Assembly (NCBI GenBank): GCA_963204785.1
Contig: CAUJHG010000047.1
Coordinates: 1 to 64,000 of the forward strand
DNA length: 64,000 nt
From: Pseudomonadota bacterium
Lineage (GTDB): Bacteria; Pseudomonadota; Gammaproteobacteria; Burkholderiales; Burkholderiaceae_E
Direction of reading: 5' to 3'
Numbering within the stretch: the first letter of the stretch is position 1; each line of letters opens with the position of its first letter. Made by a program: the position numbers and the translations under genes. Shown one piece after another: positions 8,112 to 19,004 of the stretch. The notes under the pieces are model-generated. The model was not told the DNA's origin, did not search any database, and saw nothing but the letters and a program-made list of their open reading frames with translations.

Positions 8112-11093
8112 ATGAATTCCCCTTCCGCTCCCGGCGACCAGGGCGCGCTCGCCAAGAGCTTCGAGCCGCGCGACATCGAGGCCCTCTGGTATTCCCTCTG
8201 GGAAGAGCGCGGCCATTTCTCGGCGGGCGCACGCCCCGACGCTCCGGCCTTCAGCATCCAGCTGCCGCCGCCGAACGTCACCGGCACGCTGCACATGGGC
8301 CACGCGTTCAACCAGACGATCATGGACGCGCTCACCCGCCATCACCGGATGAAGGGCGCGAACACCCTCTGGCTGCCGGGCACCGACCACGCCGGGATCG
8401 CCACGCAGATGGTCGTCGAACGCCAGCTCGACGCGCAGGGCGTCTCGCGCCACGACCTCGGCCGGGCGAAGTTCATCGAGCGGGTCTGGGACTGGAAGCA
8501 CGAGTCCGGCTCGACGATCACCCGGCAGATGCGCCGCATGGGCGCGTCCACCGACTGGTCGCTCGAGTACTTCACGATGGACCCGAAGCTCTCGGAGACC
8601 GTCAAGGAGGTCTTCGTCGGCCTGTACGAGCAGGGGCTGATCTACCGCGGCAAGCGCCTGGTCAACTGGGACCCGAAGCTGCTGACCGCGGTCTCCGACC
8701 TCGAGGTGGTCAGCGAGGAGGAGGAAGGCAGGATCTGGAAGATCCGCTACCCGCTGTCCGACGGCAGCGGCCACCTCACCGTTGCCACCACGCGCCCGGA
8801 GACGATGCTGGGCGACACTGCGGTGATGGTCCACCCGGAGGACGAGCGCTACGCGCACCTCGTCGGGGGCACCGTGCGCCTGCCGCTGGCGGGCGAGGAT
8901 CCGCTCGATCCGAAGGGCTGGCGCGAGATCCCGATCATTGCCGACGAGTACGTCGATCGCGAGTTCGGCACCGGCGTGGTCAAGGTCACGCCCGCGCACG
9001 ACTTCAACGACTACGCGGTCGGGCAGCGCCACGGCCTGCCGATGATCGCGATCCTGACGCTGGACGCGCGCATCGACGACACCGCGCCGCCCGCCTACCG
9101 GGGGCTGGATCGCTACGAGGCCCGCGACAGGGTGGTTGCCGACCTCACGACCCTGGGCCTGCTCGAGTCGGTCGAGCCGCACCGGCTGATGGTGCCGCGC
9201 GGCGACCGCAGCAACGCGGTGATCGAGCCGATGCTCACCGACCAGTGGTTCGTCGCGATGAGCAAGCCCGCCCCCGAGGGCACGCTGTTCCCGGGCAGGA
9301 GCATCGCGCAGAAGTCGCTCGAGGTGGTCGCCGACGGGTCGATCCGCTTCGTTCCCGAGAACTGGACCGCCACCTACAACCACTGGCTCGAGAACATCCA
9401 GGACTGGTGCATCTCGCGCCAGCTGTGGTGGGGCCACCAGATCCCCGCCTGGTACAAGGCCGACCCCGAAGGTCGAGCGCTGCACGACGGCAGCGTCTTC
9501 GTCGCGCGCAGCGAGGAGGCGGCGCTCGCGCAGGCGCGCGCCGCCGGCTGGCAGGGCGCGCTGGTGCGCGACGAGGACGTGCTCGACACCTGGTTCTCTT
9601 CGGCGCTGGTGCCCTTCTCCACCCTCGCCGACCCGCAGCGCCCCTTCGTCGACGGACGCCCCAACCTGCGCCCGGAACTCGGGCAGTTCCTGCCCTCGTC
9701 GGTGCTGGTCACCGGCTTCGACATCATCTTCTTCTGGGTGGCCCGGATGGTGATGATGACAGTGCACTTCACCGGGAAGGTGCCCTTTCGCGACGTCTAC
9801 GTCCACGCGCTGGTGCGCGACGCCGAAGGGCAGAAGATGTCCAAGAGCAAGGGCAACACGCTCGACCCGATCGACCTGATCGACGGCATCGACACCGAGA
9901 CGCTGGTGGCCAAGCGCACCACCGGCCTGATGAACCCGAAGCAGGCGGAGTCGATCGCCAGGCGCACCCGCAAGGAGTTCCCCGACGGGATCCCGGCCTT
10001 CGGCGCGGACGCGCTGCGCTTCACCTTCGCATCGCTGGCAAGCCCCGGGCGCAACATCAACTTCGACCTGAACCGCTGCGAGGGCTACCGCAACTTCTGC
10101 AACAAGCTGTGGAACGCCACGCGCTTCGTGCTGATGCACTGCGAGGGCCAGGACTGCGGACTGGCGCTGCCCGCAGGCGCGCAGTGCGCGCCGGGAGGCC
10201 ACCTCGACTTCAGCCAGGCCGACCGCTGGATCGTCTCGGCGCTGCAGCGCGCCGAGGCGGAAGTGGAGCGGCAGTTCGCCGAGTACCGCTTCGACCTCGC
10301 CGCGCGCGCGATCTACGAGTTCGTCTGGAACGAGTACTGCGACTGGTACCTGGAGCTGGCCAAGGTGCAGCTGCAGTCGGGCGCCGAGGGGCAGCGCCGC
10401 GCGAGCCGACGCACCCTGATCCGCGTGCTCGAGGCCGTGCTGCGGCTGGCCCACCCGGTGATTCCCTTCATCACCGAGGAGCTCTGGCAGAAGGTGGCGC
10501 CGCTGGCCGGCCGCTACGGTGAGCGCGGCGAACAGACGCTCGAAGGCGCCGCGCTCGCGCAGGCGCTGGCCGAACGCCGCTTCTCGATCATGACCCAGCG
10601 CCATGCGGCGGCCGAGCCCTCGAAGATCGACGAAGCCGCGGAGGCCTGGGTCGCGGAGCTCAAGGGGCTGGTCGACGCCTGCCGTGCACTGCGCGGCGAG
10701 ATGGGCATCTCGCCCGCGCAGCGGCTGCCGCTGGTCGCCACCGGCGCGCGCGCGCGCCTGGCCGGCCAGGCGCCCTACCTGCAGGCGCTGGCCAGGCTCG
10801 CCGAGGTCGAGATTGCCGACGAGCTTCCCGAGGGCTCGATCGCGCCGGTGCAGATCGTCGGCAGCACGCGCCTGATGCTGAAGGTGGAGATCGATCTCGC
10901 CGCCGAGCGCGAGCGACTGGGCAAGGAGATCGCCCGCGTCGAGGGCGAGATGCGCAAGGCACAGGGCAAGCTCGGCAACGCCAGCTTCGTCGAGCGCGCG
11001 CCGGCGGCCGTGGTCGCGCAGGAACGCGAACGGCTGGAGGCCTTCGGCACGACGCTGCAGCGGCTGCAGGAGCAGCGCGCACGACTCGGCTGA
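8112..11093 (+). CDS. valS: Valyl-tRNA synthetase
   Basis: A 993-residue class Ia aminoacyl-tRNA synthetase charging tRNA-Val. The HIGH motif is HMGH at residues 61-64 within [14 protein letters not shown], and the KMSKS loop is at about 575-579. The editing CP1 insertion between them carries [13 protein letters not shown]. The C terminus ends with the coiled-coil arm typical of ValRS ([19 protein letters not shown]), which contacts the tRNA. Length is somewhat greater than the roughly 950 residues of E. coli. It probably has its own promoter inside the end of the DUF2486 gene, besides read-through from pepA. Confidence 0.97.
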   Translation: MNSPSAPGDQGALAKSFEPRDIEALWYSLWEERGHFSAGARPDAPAFSIQLPPPNVTGTLHMGHAFNQTIMDALTRHHRMKGANTLWLPGTDHAGIATQMVVERQLDAQGVSRHDLGRAKFIERVWDWKHESGSTITRQMRRMGASTDWSLEYFTMDPKLSETVKEVFVGLYEQGLIYRGKRLVNWDPKLLTAVSDLEVVSEEEEGRIWKIRYPLSDGSGHLTVATTRPETMLGDTAVMVHPEDERYAHLVGGTVRLPLAGEDPLDPKGWREIPIIADEYVDREFGTGVVKVTPAHDFNDYAVGQRHGLPMIAILTLDARIDDTAPPAYRGLDRYEARDRVVADLTTLGLLESVEPHRLMVPRGDRSNAVIEPMLTDQWFVAMSKPAPEGTLFPGRSIAQKSLEVVADGSIRFVPENWTATYNHWLENIQDWCISRQLWWGHQIPAWYKADPEGRALHDGSVFVARSEEAALAQARAAGWQGALVRDEDVLDTWFSSALVPFSTLADPQRPFVDGRPNLRPELGQFLPSSVLVTGFDIIFFWVARMVMMTVHFTGKVPFRDVYVHALVRDAEGQKMSKSKGNTLDPIDLIDGIDTETLVAKRTTGLMNPKQAESIARRTRKEFPDGIPAFGADALRFTFASLASPGRNINFDLNRCEGYRNFCNKLWNATRFVLMHCEGQDCGLALPAGAQCAPGGHLDFSQADRWIVSALQRAEAEVERQFAEYRFDLAARAIYEFVWNEYCDWYLELAKVQLQSGAEGQRRASRRTLIRVLEAVLRLAHPVIPFITEELWQKVAPLAGRYGERGEQTLEGAALAQALAERRFSIMTQRHAAAEPSKIDEAAEAWVAELKGLVDACRALRGEMGISPAQRLPLVATGARARLAGQAPYLQALARLAEVEIADELPEGSIAPVQIVGSTRLMLKVEIDLAAERERLGKEIARVEGEMRKAQGKLGNASFVERAPAAVVAQERERLEAFGTTLQRLQEQRARLG

Positions 11094-11215
11094 GCCACTG
11101 CTGCGGTTTGACTTTCCTCATTGGCGCGTGCGCCGCCTTGCCGGACACTTCGTCGTCTCGAAAACCGACCCGCACCCGATGCGGGCATCGCAACTCCTCC
11201 TGAAGGAACCCGAAC

Positions 11216-11719
11216 GTGATCCGTGAAGTCGAAGGCGACATCCTCCTGAGCCGCGCGCAGGTCATCGCGCATGGCATCGCTCCCCAGGACCATTTCGACA
11301 CCGGCCTGGCGCTGGCGCTGCGCGAGCGCTGGCCCTCGATGGTGCGCGACTACCGTCACGCGATCCACGGCAAGCCCCTGGATTCCGGCGAAATCTGGAT
11401 CTGGCGCGGAGTCGACGAGGACGGCAGCACGCGCGGCATCGTCAACCTGCTCACGCAGGGCATGCTGCACAGCGGCCCGAGCGGCAAGCCCGGCAAGGCC
11501 ACCACCGAGAACGTCAGCCGTGCGCTGAAAGCGCTCGCGAAGCTGATCGCCGAGGAGAACATCGGCAGCGTGGCGCTGCCGCGGCTGGCCACCGGCGTGG
11601 GCGGCCTCGAGTGGAGCGAGGTCAAGCCGCTGGTCGAGCGTCACCTGGGCGAGCTGAAGATCCCGGTGATCGTGTACGAGACCTACCGCAAGGGGCAGCA
11701 GGCCGACGAGGGCCTCTGA
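11216..11719 (+). CDS. TARG1/DarG-like macrodomain protein
   Basis: A 167-residue stand-alone macrodomain, a fold that binds ADP-ribose and in some families removes it from protein or nucleic acid. The order of blocks matches the TARG1 (OARD1)/DarG branch: an N-terminal beta strand, HFDTGLALALRERWP, the GKATTEN loop with K94 at the place of the catalytic lysine of that branch, and LPRLATGVGGLEW at 121-133. TARG1 has a catalytic Asp in this last loop; here Gly stands there, as I recall for DarG. The start is GTG at 11216 with AAGGA at 11203-11207. No DarT-like ADP-ribosyltransferase is adjacent. It lies between valS and a convergent tusA-like gene. The substrate is unknown. Confidence 0.8.
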   Translation: MIREVEGDILLSRAQVIAHGIAPQDHFDTGLALALRERWPSMVRDYRHAIHGKPLDSGEIWIWRGVDEDGSTRGIVNLLTQGMLHSGPSGKPGKATTENVSRALKALAKLIAEENIGSVALPRLATGVGGLEWSEVKPLVERHLGELKIPVIVYETYRKGQQADEGL

Positions 11720-11742
11720 GGCTCACCCGGGGCGGCGGGCGT

Positions 11743-11985
11743 TCAGCGCCGCCTCAGGTAGAAGACCCACTCCCCGTCCCGGGCCTCGCTGACCAGCAGC
11801 TCGTTTCCGGTCTGGCGCGCAAAGGCCTGGAAGTCGCGCTGCGAGCCGGGATCGGTGGCGACCACCTTGAGCACCTGGCCGCTTTCCAGCCCGCTCAGCG
11901 CCTTCTTGGTGCGCAGGATCGGCAGCGGGCAGTTCAGGCCGCGGGCATCGATCTCGCGGTCGAATGGGGTGTCGGTGTCGCTCAT
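11743..11985 (-). CDS. tusA: TusA/SirA-family sulfur carrier
   Basis: An 80-residue cytosolic protein of the TusA family, which passes persulfide sulfur, for example to tRNA thiolation or molybdenum cofactor synthesis. The signature RGLNCPLPILRTKKAL includes the CPxP motif at residues 19-22, with Cys19 the persulfide carrier. The rest gives the two-layer beta-alpha fold expected at this length. It is transcribed toward the macrodomain gene, with only 23 bases between their stop codons. Several paralogues of this family usually exist per genome, so the specific role is not settled. Confidence 0.9.
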   Translation of the reverse strand: MSDTDTPFDREIDARGLNCPLPILRTKKALSGLESGQVLKVVATDPGSQRDFQAFARQTGNELLVSEARDGEWVFYLRRR

Positions 11986-12070
11986 CGTTCGTTCCGGTTC
12001 GTCGGCAGTGTCGCGCCCACGGGGCGCCGGCAGGCGGCGATCGTAGCAGCCTGCGCGCCAGGCCCCGCGC

Positions 12071-12622
12071 TCAGCCCTCGACCCCCTCCGGCCTGGGCGG
12101 TCGCGGCCGCGCCCCGGGGAGATCGACGAACTCGAAGGGCAGGCCGCGGTTGCGCATCCAGTCGGCCACTGCCAGGCCCGTGCCGGCGCGCCAGGGCTTC
12201 AGGCGGGCCGGTTCGACCATCCGGTACTCGACCAGTTCCTCGGACAGCCTCACTTCGCCCGACGCGACCACGTGGTAGGCGACGATCAGTTCGTTCTTGC
12301 GCTTGAAATCGTAGACGCCGATCAGTTCGGCGCGATCGACCTCGAGGTTGGTCTCCTCCTTGATCTCGCGCACCAGGCCCTCCTCGGCCGATTCGCCAGC
12401 CTCCAGGAAGCCGGTGATCAGCGCGAAGGTGCGCGGCGGCCAGGCGGCGTTGCGCGCCAGCATGATCAGGTCGCCGATCTGGATCAGCGCGGCCACGACC
12501 GGAGCCGGGTTGTTCCAGTGCACGAAGCCACAGGCCGGACAGGTGGCGCGTTCGCGGTCGCCGAGATCGCGCAGCACCAGTTCGGTGGCGCAGCGGGGAC
12601 AGAATCGGTAATCGGGATGCAT
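12071..12622 (-). CDS. Nudix hydrolase with zinc ribbon
   Basis: A 183-residue protein joining a short zinc ribbon to a Nudix domain, the arrangement of NADH pyrophosphatase-like enzymes. The four zinc cysteines are at about residues 8, 11, 28 and 31 (FCPRC and TCPACGF). The Nudix box starts GFLEAGESAEEGLVREIKEE at residue 71, with the metal-binding REUxEE glutamates intact; the usual glycine near its end is Asn. It should hydrolyse a nucleoside diphosphate linked to another group. It lacks the larger N-terminal domain of NudC, so NADH as substrate is only a guess. About 120 bases separate it from the MFS gene upstream. Confidence 0.88.
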   Translation of the reverse strand: MHPDYRFCPRCATELVLRDLGDRERATCPACGFVHWNNPAPVVAALIQIGDLIMLARNAAWPPRTFALITGFLEAGESAEEGLVREIKEETNLEVDRAELIGVYDFKRKNELIVAYHVVASGEVRLSEELVEYRMVEPARLKPWRAGTGLAVADWMRNRGLPFEFVDLPGARPRPPRPEGVEG

Positions 12623-12741
12623 CGTTTCCTCTCCTTCGGATCCGTGGGCGTGCGCCGCCCGGACCGGGCTGCCGGCTCGGCCCGCGCGCCTGGCACGATC
12701 ATTTCCGCCCATCCCGCCCGACAGGATGGACGCAGCAAGGC

Positions 12742-13965
12742 TCAATTCTGCGCGCCGCAGCCGTCCTCGTCGCGCGCAGCGCCGCCGCGCAGCGCCGACC
12801 AGCCGCCGAAGCCGAGCACCAGCGCCACGCCCCAGAACAGCGGCGCAAAGGTCATCGACCCCGACAGGAACACCGACAGCACGCTTCCGGCGCTGCCGAA
12901 CAGCACCGGCAGGATCGTCTGCGAGGCGTTGGCGACCATCATCCGCAGCCCCACGGCTTCGCCGGTGCGCCCCGCAGGAGTGGCCCCCTGGACCATCGCC
13001 ATCACCGCGGGATGCCCGAGCCCGATCCCCAGGCCGAGCACGAAGGCCAGTCCCATCAGTCCGTAGTGGCTGTCGAGCAGCGGGAAGGCGAAGTAGACCA
13101 GCGCCGCGATCGCCTGCGCACCGCCCACCATCTGCCACTCCGAGAGGTGGCGCACGAAGATCGGCATTCCCAGCCGCACCACGAAGGTGGCCGCCGAGAA
13201 GGCCCCCAGCACCATGCCGATCTGGCTCGCAGACAGGCCGATCCGCGAGCCCTGGATCGGCACGAGGAACATGTGCACGTCCCAGGCCGCCGCCAGCAGC
13301 GTCACCGCGATGAAGATGCGCCGCATCAGCGGCGTGCGCAGCAGGTCGAAGGCGCGCGCCCCGGGCGCCGGCGGCGCCACCGACACGGTGCGTCCGTCGA
13401 AGCGCCAGCGCCACTTCAGCAGCGCCAGCGCCACGCCGACCATCACCGAGGACGCCGCGAAGGCGGCGGCAAAGGTGGCGCCCTCGCCTGCATGGTCGAT
13501 GATGAAGCCGGCGATGACCGGGCCGCTGAACCCGGACACCGACAGTGCAACCGCGAGCAGCCCGAAGTTGCGCACCCGCTCCGCGCCGTCGGCAAGCTCG
13601 CCGGTCATCTTCTGGACGCACATGTGGAAGACGATGAAGCCCAGGCCGACCAGCACGCTGTTGACGCACAGCGTCGCGATCGACAGCAGCAGCGCGGGAA
13701 CCAGCAGGCCGATCCCCATGGTCGTCGCGCCCACCAGCATCGGCACCCGGGTGCCGACCCGATCGATCCAGCGACCCATCGCGATCGACAGCAGCATCGG
13801 CGCCAGCGAATAGAGCGACAGCAGCAGGCCCACCACGACCGTGGGGGCCTCCAGACGGATCGCAGCCAGCGATCCGGTCAGCCGGCTCGCGGTGAACGCC
13901 GCGTGACCCAGCATGTTCAGCGTGGCCAGCGCAAACAGCGTCGGCCCATGCCGGGCGCCGCTCAT
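12742..13965 (-). CDS. MFS transporter
   Basis: A 407-residue carrier with about 12 hydrophobic segments in two halves. The first cytoplasmic loop has AMGRWIDRVGTRVP, a form of the conserved MFS loop 2-3 motif. A soluble linker of about 20 residues separates helices 6 and 7. The start at 13965 lies 13 bases after the alaS stop, so it is likely co-transcribed with alaS. The substrate cannot be predicted; the overall look is of a small-molecule exporter. Confidence 0.85.
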   Translation of the reverse strand: MSGARHGPTLFALATLNMLGHAAFTASRLTGSLAAIRLEAPTVVVGLLLSLYSLAPMLLSIAMGRWIDRVGTRVPMLVGATTMGIGLLVPALLLSIATLCVNSVLVGLGFIVFHMCVQKMTGELADGAERVRNFGLLAVALSVSGFSGPVIAGFIIDHAGEGATFAAAFAASSVMVGVALALLKWRWRFDGRTVSVAPPAPGARAFDLLRTPLMRRIFIAVTLLAAAWDVHMFLVPIQGSRIGLSASQIGMVLGAFSAATFVVRLGMPIFVRHLSEWQMVGGAQAIAALVYFAFPLLDSHYGLMGLAFVLGLGIGLGHPAVMAMVQGATPAGRTGEAVGLRMMVANASQTILPVLFGSAGSVLSVFLSGSMTFAPLFWGVALVLGFGGWSALRGGAARDEDGCGAQN

Positions 13966-13978
13966 CGGGTCGGCCGGA

Positions 13979-16597
<2,619 letters not shown>

Positions 16598-16656
16598 CGT
16601 TCGTCGCGCTTCGGGAGGGGTTTCGGGAGTTCCGGACGGCTTCCGGGCAACCCGTG

Positions 16657-16662
16657 ATTGTA
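16657..16662 (-). promoter_or_regulatory. -10 box for alaS
   Basis: TACAAT on the minus strand lies 59 bases before the alaS ATG. No convincing -35 hexamer is seen. Confidence 0.4.
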
Positions 16663-16719
16663 CCGAAACCGCCCTGTGCGCTGCGATCGACGCGCAGGCG
16701 CATCGCACGATGGCCACCG

Positions 16720-16762
16720 GGCGCCCCGCGGGACGAACCTTCGCGCCGGCCCGCGGGGCGCC
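16720..16762 (-). terminator. Perfect 13-bp inverted repeat, probable transcript end
   Basis: Positions 16720-16732 (ggcgccccgcggg) pair perfectly with 16750-16762 around a 17-base loop. It lies about 10 bases past the stop codon of the small secreted-protein gene and upstream of the alaS -10 box, so it may end that transcript. There is no T-run, so it is not a classical intrinsic terminator. Its stem-loop size resembles the repeat at 292-338. Confidence 0.6.
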
Positions 16763-16772
16763 TACTGCGGGG

Positions 16773-17126
16773 TCAGCGACGGTGCGGACGCCGATCAACC
16801 CGGCCGTCGCCGTCACGGTCGCGCTGACGATCGTGCTTCTGGCGGTAGATGCGGGCGCTCTGCACGTCCTGCGCATGGTGGATCCGCGCCCTTTCGCGCG
16901 CGTTCATTCGACCATCGGCCGCAGCCCGCTCCTGCATCCGGTCGACTCGTGCCTGGCCCGCGTCGAGCCGGGCCGCTTCGGCCGGCGTGAGCATCCCCGA
17001 TGCCACCCCACGTTCGATGCGGGCCTGCTGGTTTGCCTCGCGCTGCTCCATCCGCGGGGTTCCCTGCGCAAGAGCCGCGCCACTCGCCAGTGCCAGTGCG
17101 GCACCCAGGATCTGGATCTTGTTCAT
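16773..17126 (-). CDS. Small secreted protein with C-terminal DxDGDG loop
   Basis: A 117-residue protein with a clear Sec signal peptide ([20 protein letters not shown], cleavage after AQG or just before). The mature part is highly charged and helical ([40 protein letters not shown]). It ends in [14 protein letters not shown], which resembles an EF-hand loop without its final acidic residue. I recall similar uncharacterised proteins in Burkholderiales. A GTG at 17129 is directly before the ATG; GGAG spacing favours the ATG at 17126. It is periplasmic or secreted; a calcium-binding role is speculation. Confidence 0.75.
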   Translation of the reverse strand: MNKIQILGAALALASGAALAQGTPRMEQREANQQARIERGVASGMLTPAEAARLDAGQARVDRMQERAAADGRMNARERARIHHAQDVQSARIYRQKHDRQRDRDGDGRVDRRPHRR

Positions 17127-17167
17127 CACGATCTCCGTTCGCTTGTCGATGTTGCCCGGATCTCACT

Positions 17168-17190
17168 CCGGAAGCGCACGACGCTTCCGG
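17168..17190. promoter_or_regulatory. 8-bp inverted repeat, possible operator
   Basis: CCGGAAGC at 17168-17175 is complementary to GCTTCCGG at 17183-17190, with 7 bases between. It lies in the 259-base divergent region between the small secreted-protein gene and the tct operon. Confidence 0.4.
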
Positions 17191-17288
17191 AAGACACGCC
17201 GCACCGCTCCACGTCGGCGACCGCGGACCCGGATCGGCAGGCGCCATGCTGCGATTCGAGCACGCGCGCTGCAGGCAAACCAGGCGGG

Positions 17289-17316
17289 AACCGGTAAGAG
17301 CTGTAACCACCGGTTA
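17289..17316. promoter_or_regulatory. Paired AACCGGT/ACCGGTT half-sites, possible operator
   Basis: AACCGGT at 17289-17295 and its complement ACCGGTT at 17309-17315 start exactly 20 bases apart, about two helical turns. The second overlaps a small palindrome, TAACC-acc-GGTTA at 17304-17316. The pair lies about 70 bases before tctC, just upstream of a weak TACCAT box near 17352, where a regulator of the tct operon might bind. Confidence 0.4.
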
Positions 17317-17385
17317 GCGGCCTCTGCGCCGAATCGGCATCTGCGCTTTGCTACCATCGTTCGCCCCCGTTTCCGGAACACCCAC

Positions 17386-18444
17386 ATGAACCGCGCCCGT
17401 ACATCCCGGATCTCGCTGAATGACCCATCTCGCCGTGCGGGCCTGGCGCGCATGCTGGCCGCCCTCGCGCTCGTCGCATCCGGCAGCGGCGTGCACACGA
17501 TCGCCACGGCCGCATCGGCCGGCCCCGCAGCCGACTGGCCCAGCCGGCCGGTGCGCTTCGTCGTCCCCTACCCGCCAGGCGGACCGCTGGACCAGGTCGC
17601 CCGGGCGCTGGCCGAGCAGCTGCGCGAACCGCTGGGCAAGCCGGTGATCGTCGAGAACCGGCCTGGCGCCGGCGGCAACCTCGGCGCCGACCACGTCGCG
17701 AAGTCCGCTCCCGACGGACACACGATCGTCATGGGTGCGGTGGCCACGCACGCGATCAACCCGGCGCTGTTCGCGCGGATGCCCTACGACGCCAACCGCG
17801 ACTTCGCTCCGGTGACGCGCGTGGCGATGGTCCCCAACGTCCTCGTGATGAATCCCGAGACCTCCCGGCGCCTGGGCATCAGCGACGTGCGCAGCCTGAT
17901 CGTCCACGCGCGGCGCAACCCGGGCCGCCTGAACTACGCCTCCGGCGGCAACGGCAGCGCAGGCCACCTCGCCGGCGAGCTCTTCAAGGTGATGGCGGGC
18001 GTTAGCATGGTCCACATCCCTTACGCGGGAGCCGCGCCGGCGCAGCTGGGACTGCTCGCCGGCCAGACCGACCTGATGTTCGACAACCTCGCGTCGGCCG
18101 CGCCGCAGATCCGTGCCGGCAGGCTCGAGGGTTTCGCGGTCACGACGAAGTCGCGCAGCGAATTCTTCCCTCAACTGCCCACGGTGGCCGAGAGCGGGCT
18201 GCCCGGCTTCGACATCGCCACCTGGTTCGGCGTGTTCGCCCCGGCCGGCACGCCCGAGGCGCTGATCGAGCGCCTGCACGCGGAGTTCGCCCGCGCGCTG
18301 GACACACCGGCGATGCGCGAGCGCCTCGCACGCCTGGGCGCCGAGGCATCGCCGCTGAGTCCGGCGGAGTTCGCAGCCTTCGTTCGCGAGGAGCAGCAGA
18401 AGTACGCGCGCATCGTCAAGGCCTCCGGAGCAAAGGTCGACTGA
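17386..18444 (+). CDS. Bug/TctC-type substrate-binding protein
   Basis: A 352-residue periplasmic receptor of the tripartite tricarboxylate transporter family. The N terminus has a long signal sequence; SRRAGLARMLAALALV could be used by Tat or Sec. The mature protein begins near DWPSRPVRFVVPYPPGG, the Bug hallmark, followed by GKPVIVENRPGAGGNLG and HIPYAGAAPAQLGLLAGQ. Bug proteins bind small carboxylates, amides or aromatic acids in the groove between two lobes and pass them to TctAB. It heads the cluster with tctB, tctA and a dehydrogenase. The ligand is unknown. Confidence 0.92.
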   Translation: MNRARTSRISLNDPSRRAGLARMLAALALVASGSGVHTIATAASAGPAADWPSRPVRFVVPYPPGGPLDQVARALAEQLREPLGKPVIVENRPGAGGNLGADHVAKSAPDGHTIVMGAVATHAINPALFARMPYDANRDFAPVTRVAMVPNVLVMNPETSRRLGISDVRSLIVHARRNPGRLNYASGGNGSAGHLAGELFKVMAGVSMVHIPYAGAAPAQLGLLAGQTDLMFDNLASAAPQIRAGRLEGFAVTTKSRSEFFPQLPTVAESGLPGFDIATWFGVFAPAGTPEALIERLHAEFARALDTPAMRERLARLGAEASPLSPAEFAAFVREEQQKYARIVKASGAKVD

Positions 18445-18523
18445 GTGCAGCGGAGCCGCGACGGCAGTGATGACGTACTGCCGAAGCGCGCTACATAATC
18501 CGCTTCGAGGAGGGTTCGACGAA

Positions 18524-18985
18524 ATGCAGACAAGAAACCACCGTGACCTCTGGGCCGGTGTCATGTTCTTCGCCTTCGGTGCGCTGTTCATGGTGCTGTC
18601 CCAGCAGTACCAGATCGGCACCGCGGCCAGGATGGGGCCGGGGTTCTTCCCCTTCGTGCTGGGCGGGCTGCTGGCCTTTCTCGGGGCGATCATCTTCCTG
18701 GGCGCGTTCTCGTCGCGCAACGAGCCGCTTCGCCTGACCCCGGTCGGCTGGCGCGAGCTCGGTCTGATCCTGGGCTCGGTGGCGCTGTTCGGCGCAGTGC
18801 TGCCCAGCTTTGGAATCGTCGTCGCCCTGGTGCTGCTGATCGGGGTGTCAGCAGTCGCCAGTCACGACTTCAGCGTGCGCGACACCGTCATCGCGATCGT
18901 CGTGCTCGCCGTGTTCTCATACTTCACGTTCGTCAAGGGCCTGGAACTTCAGTTCCCGCTCTGGCCGAAGTTCATCACCAACTGA
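18524..18985 (+). CDS. tctB: Tripartite tricarboxylate transporter small membrane subunit
   Basis: A 153-residue inner-membrane protein with four hydrophobic segments, as expected for TctB. It begins MQTRNHRDLWAGVMFFAFG and has the family feature ARMGPGFFPFVLG after the first helix. GAGGAGGG ends about 9 bases before the ATG at 18524. It lies 79 bases after tctC and 19 before tctA. It works with TctA as the membrane part of a secondary, ion-driven importer. Confidence 0.9.
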   Translation: MQTRNHRDLWAGVMFFAFGALFMVLSQQYQIGTAARMGPGFFPFVLGGLLAFLGAIIFLGAFSSRNEPLRLTPVGWRELGLILGSVALFGAVLPSFGIVVALVLLIGVSAVASHDFSVRDTVIAIVVLAVFSYFTFVKGLELQFPLWPKFITN

Positions 18986-19004
18986 GACCGCGGCGGACCA
19001 GGAC

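Noticed and set aside
11216-11985. DarTG toxin-antitoxin pair
   Set aside because: Only the macrodomain is present; the neighbour is a TusA-family carrier on the other strand, not a transferase.
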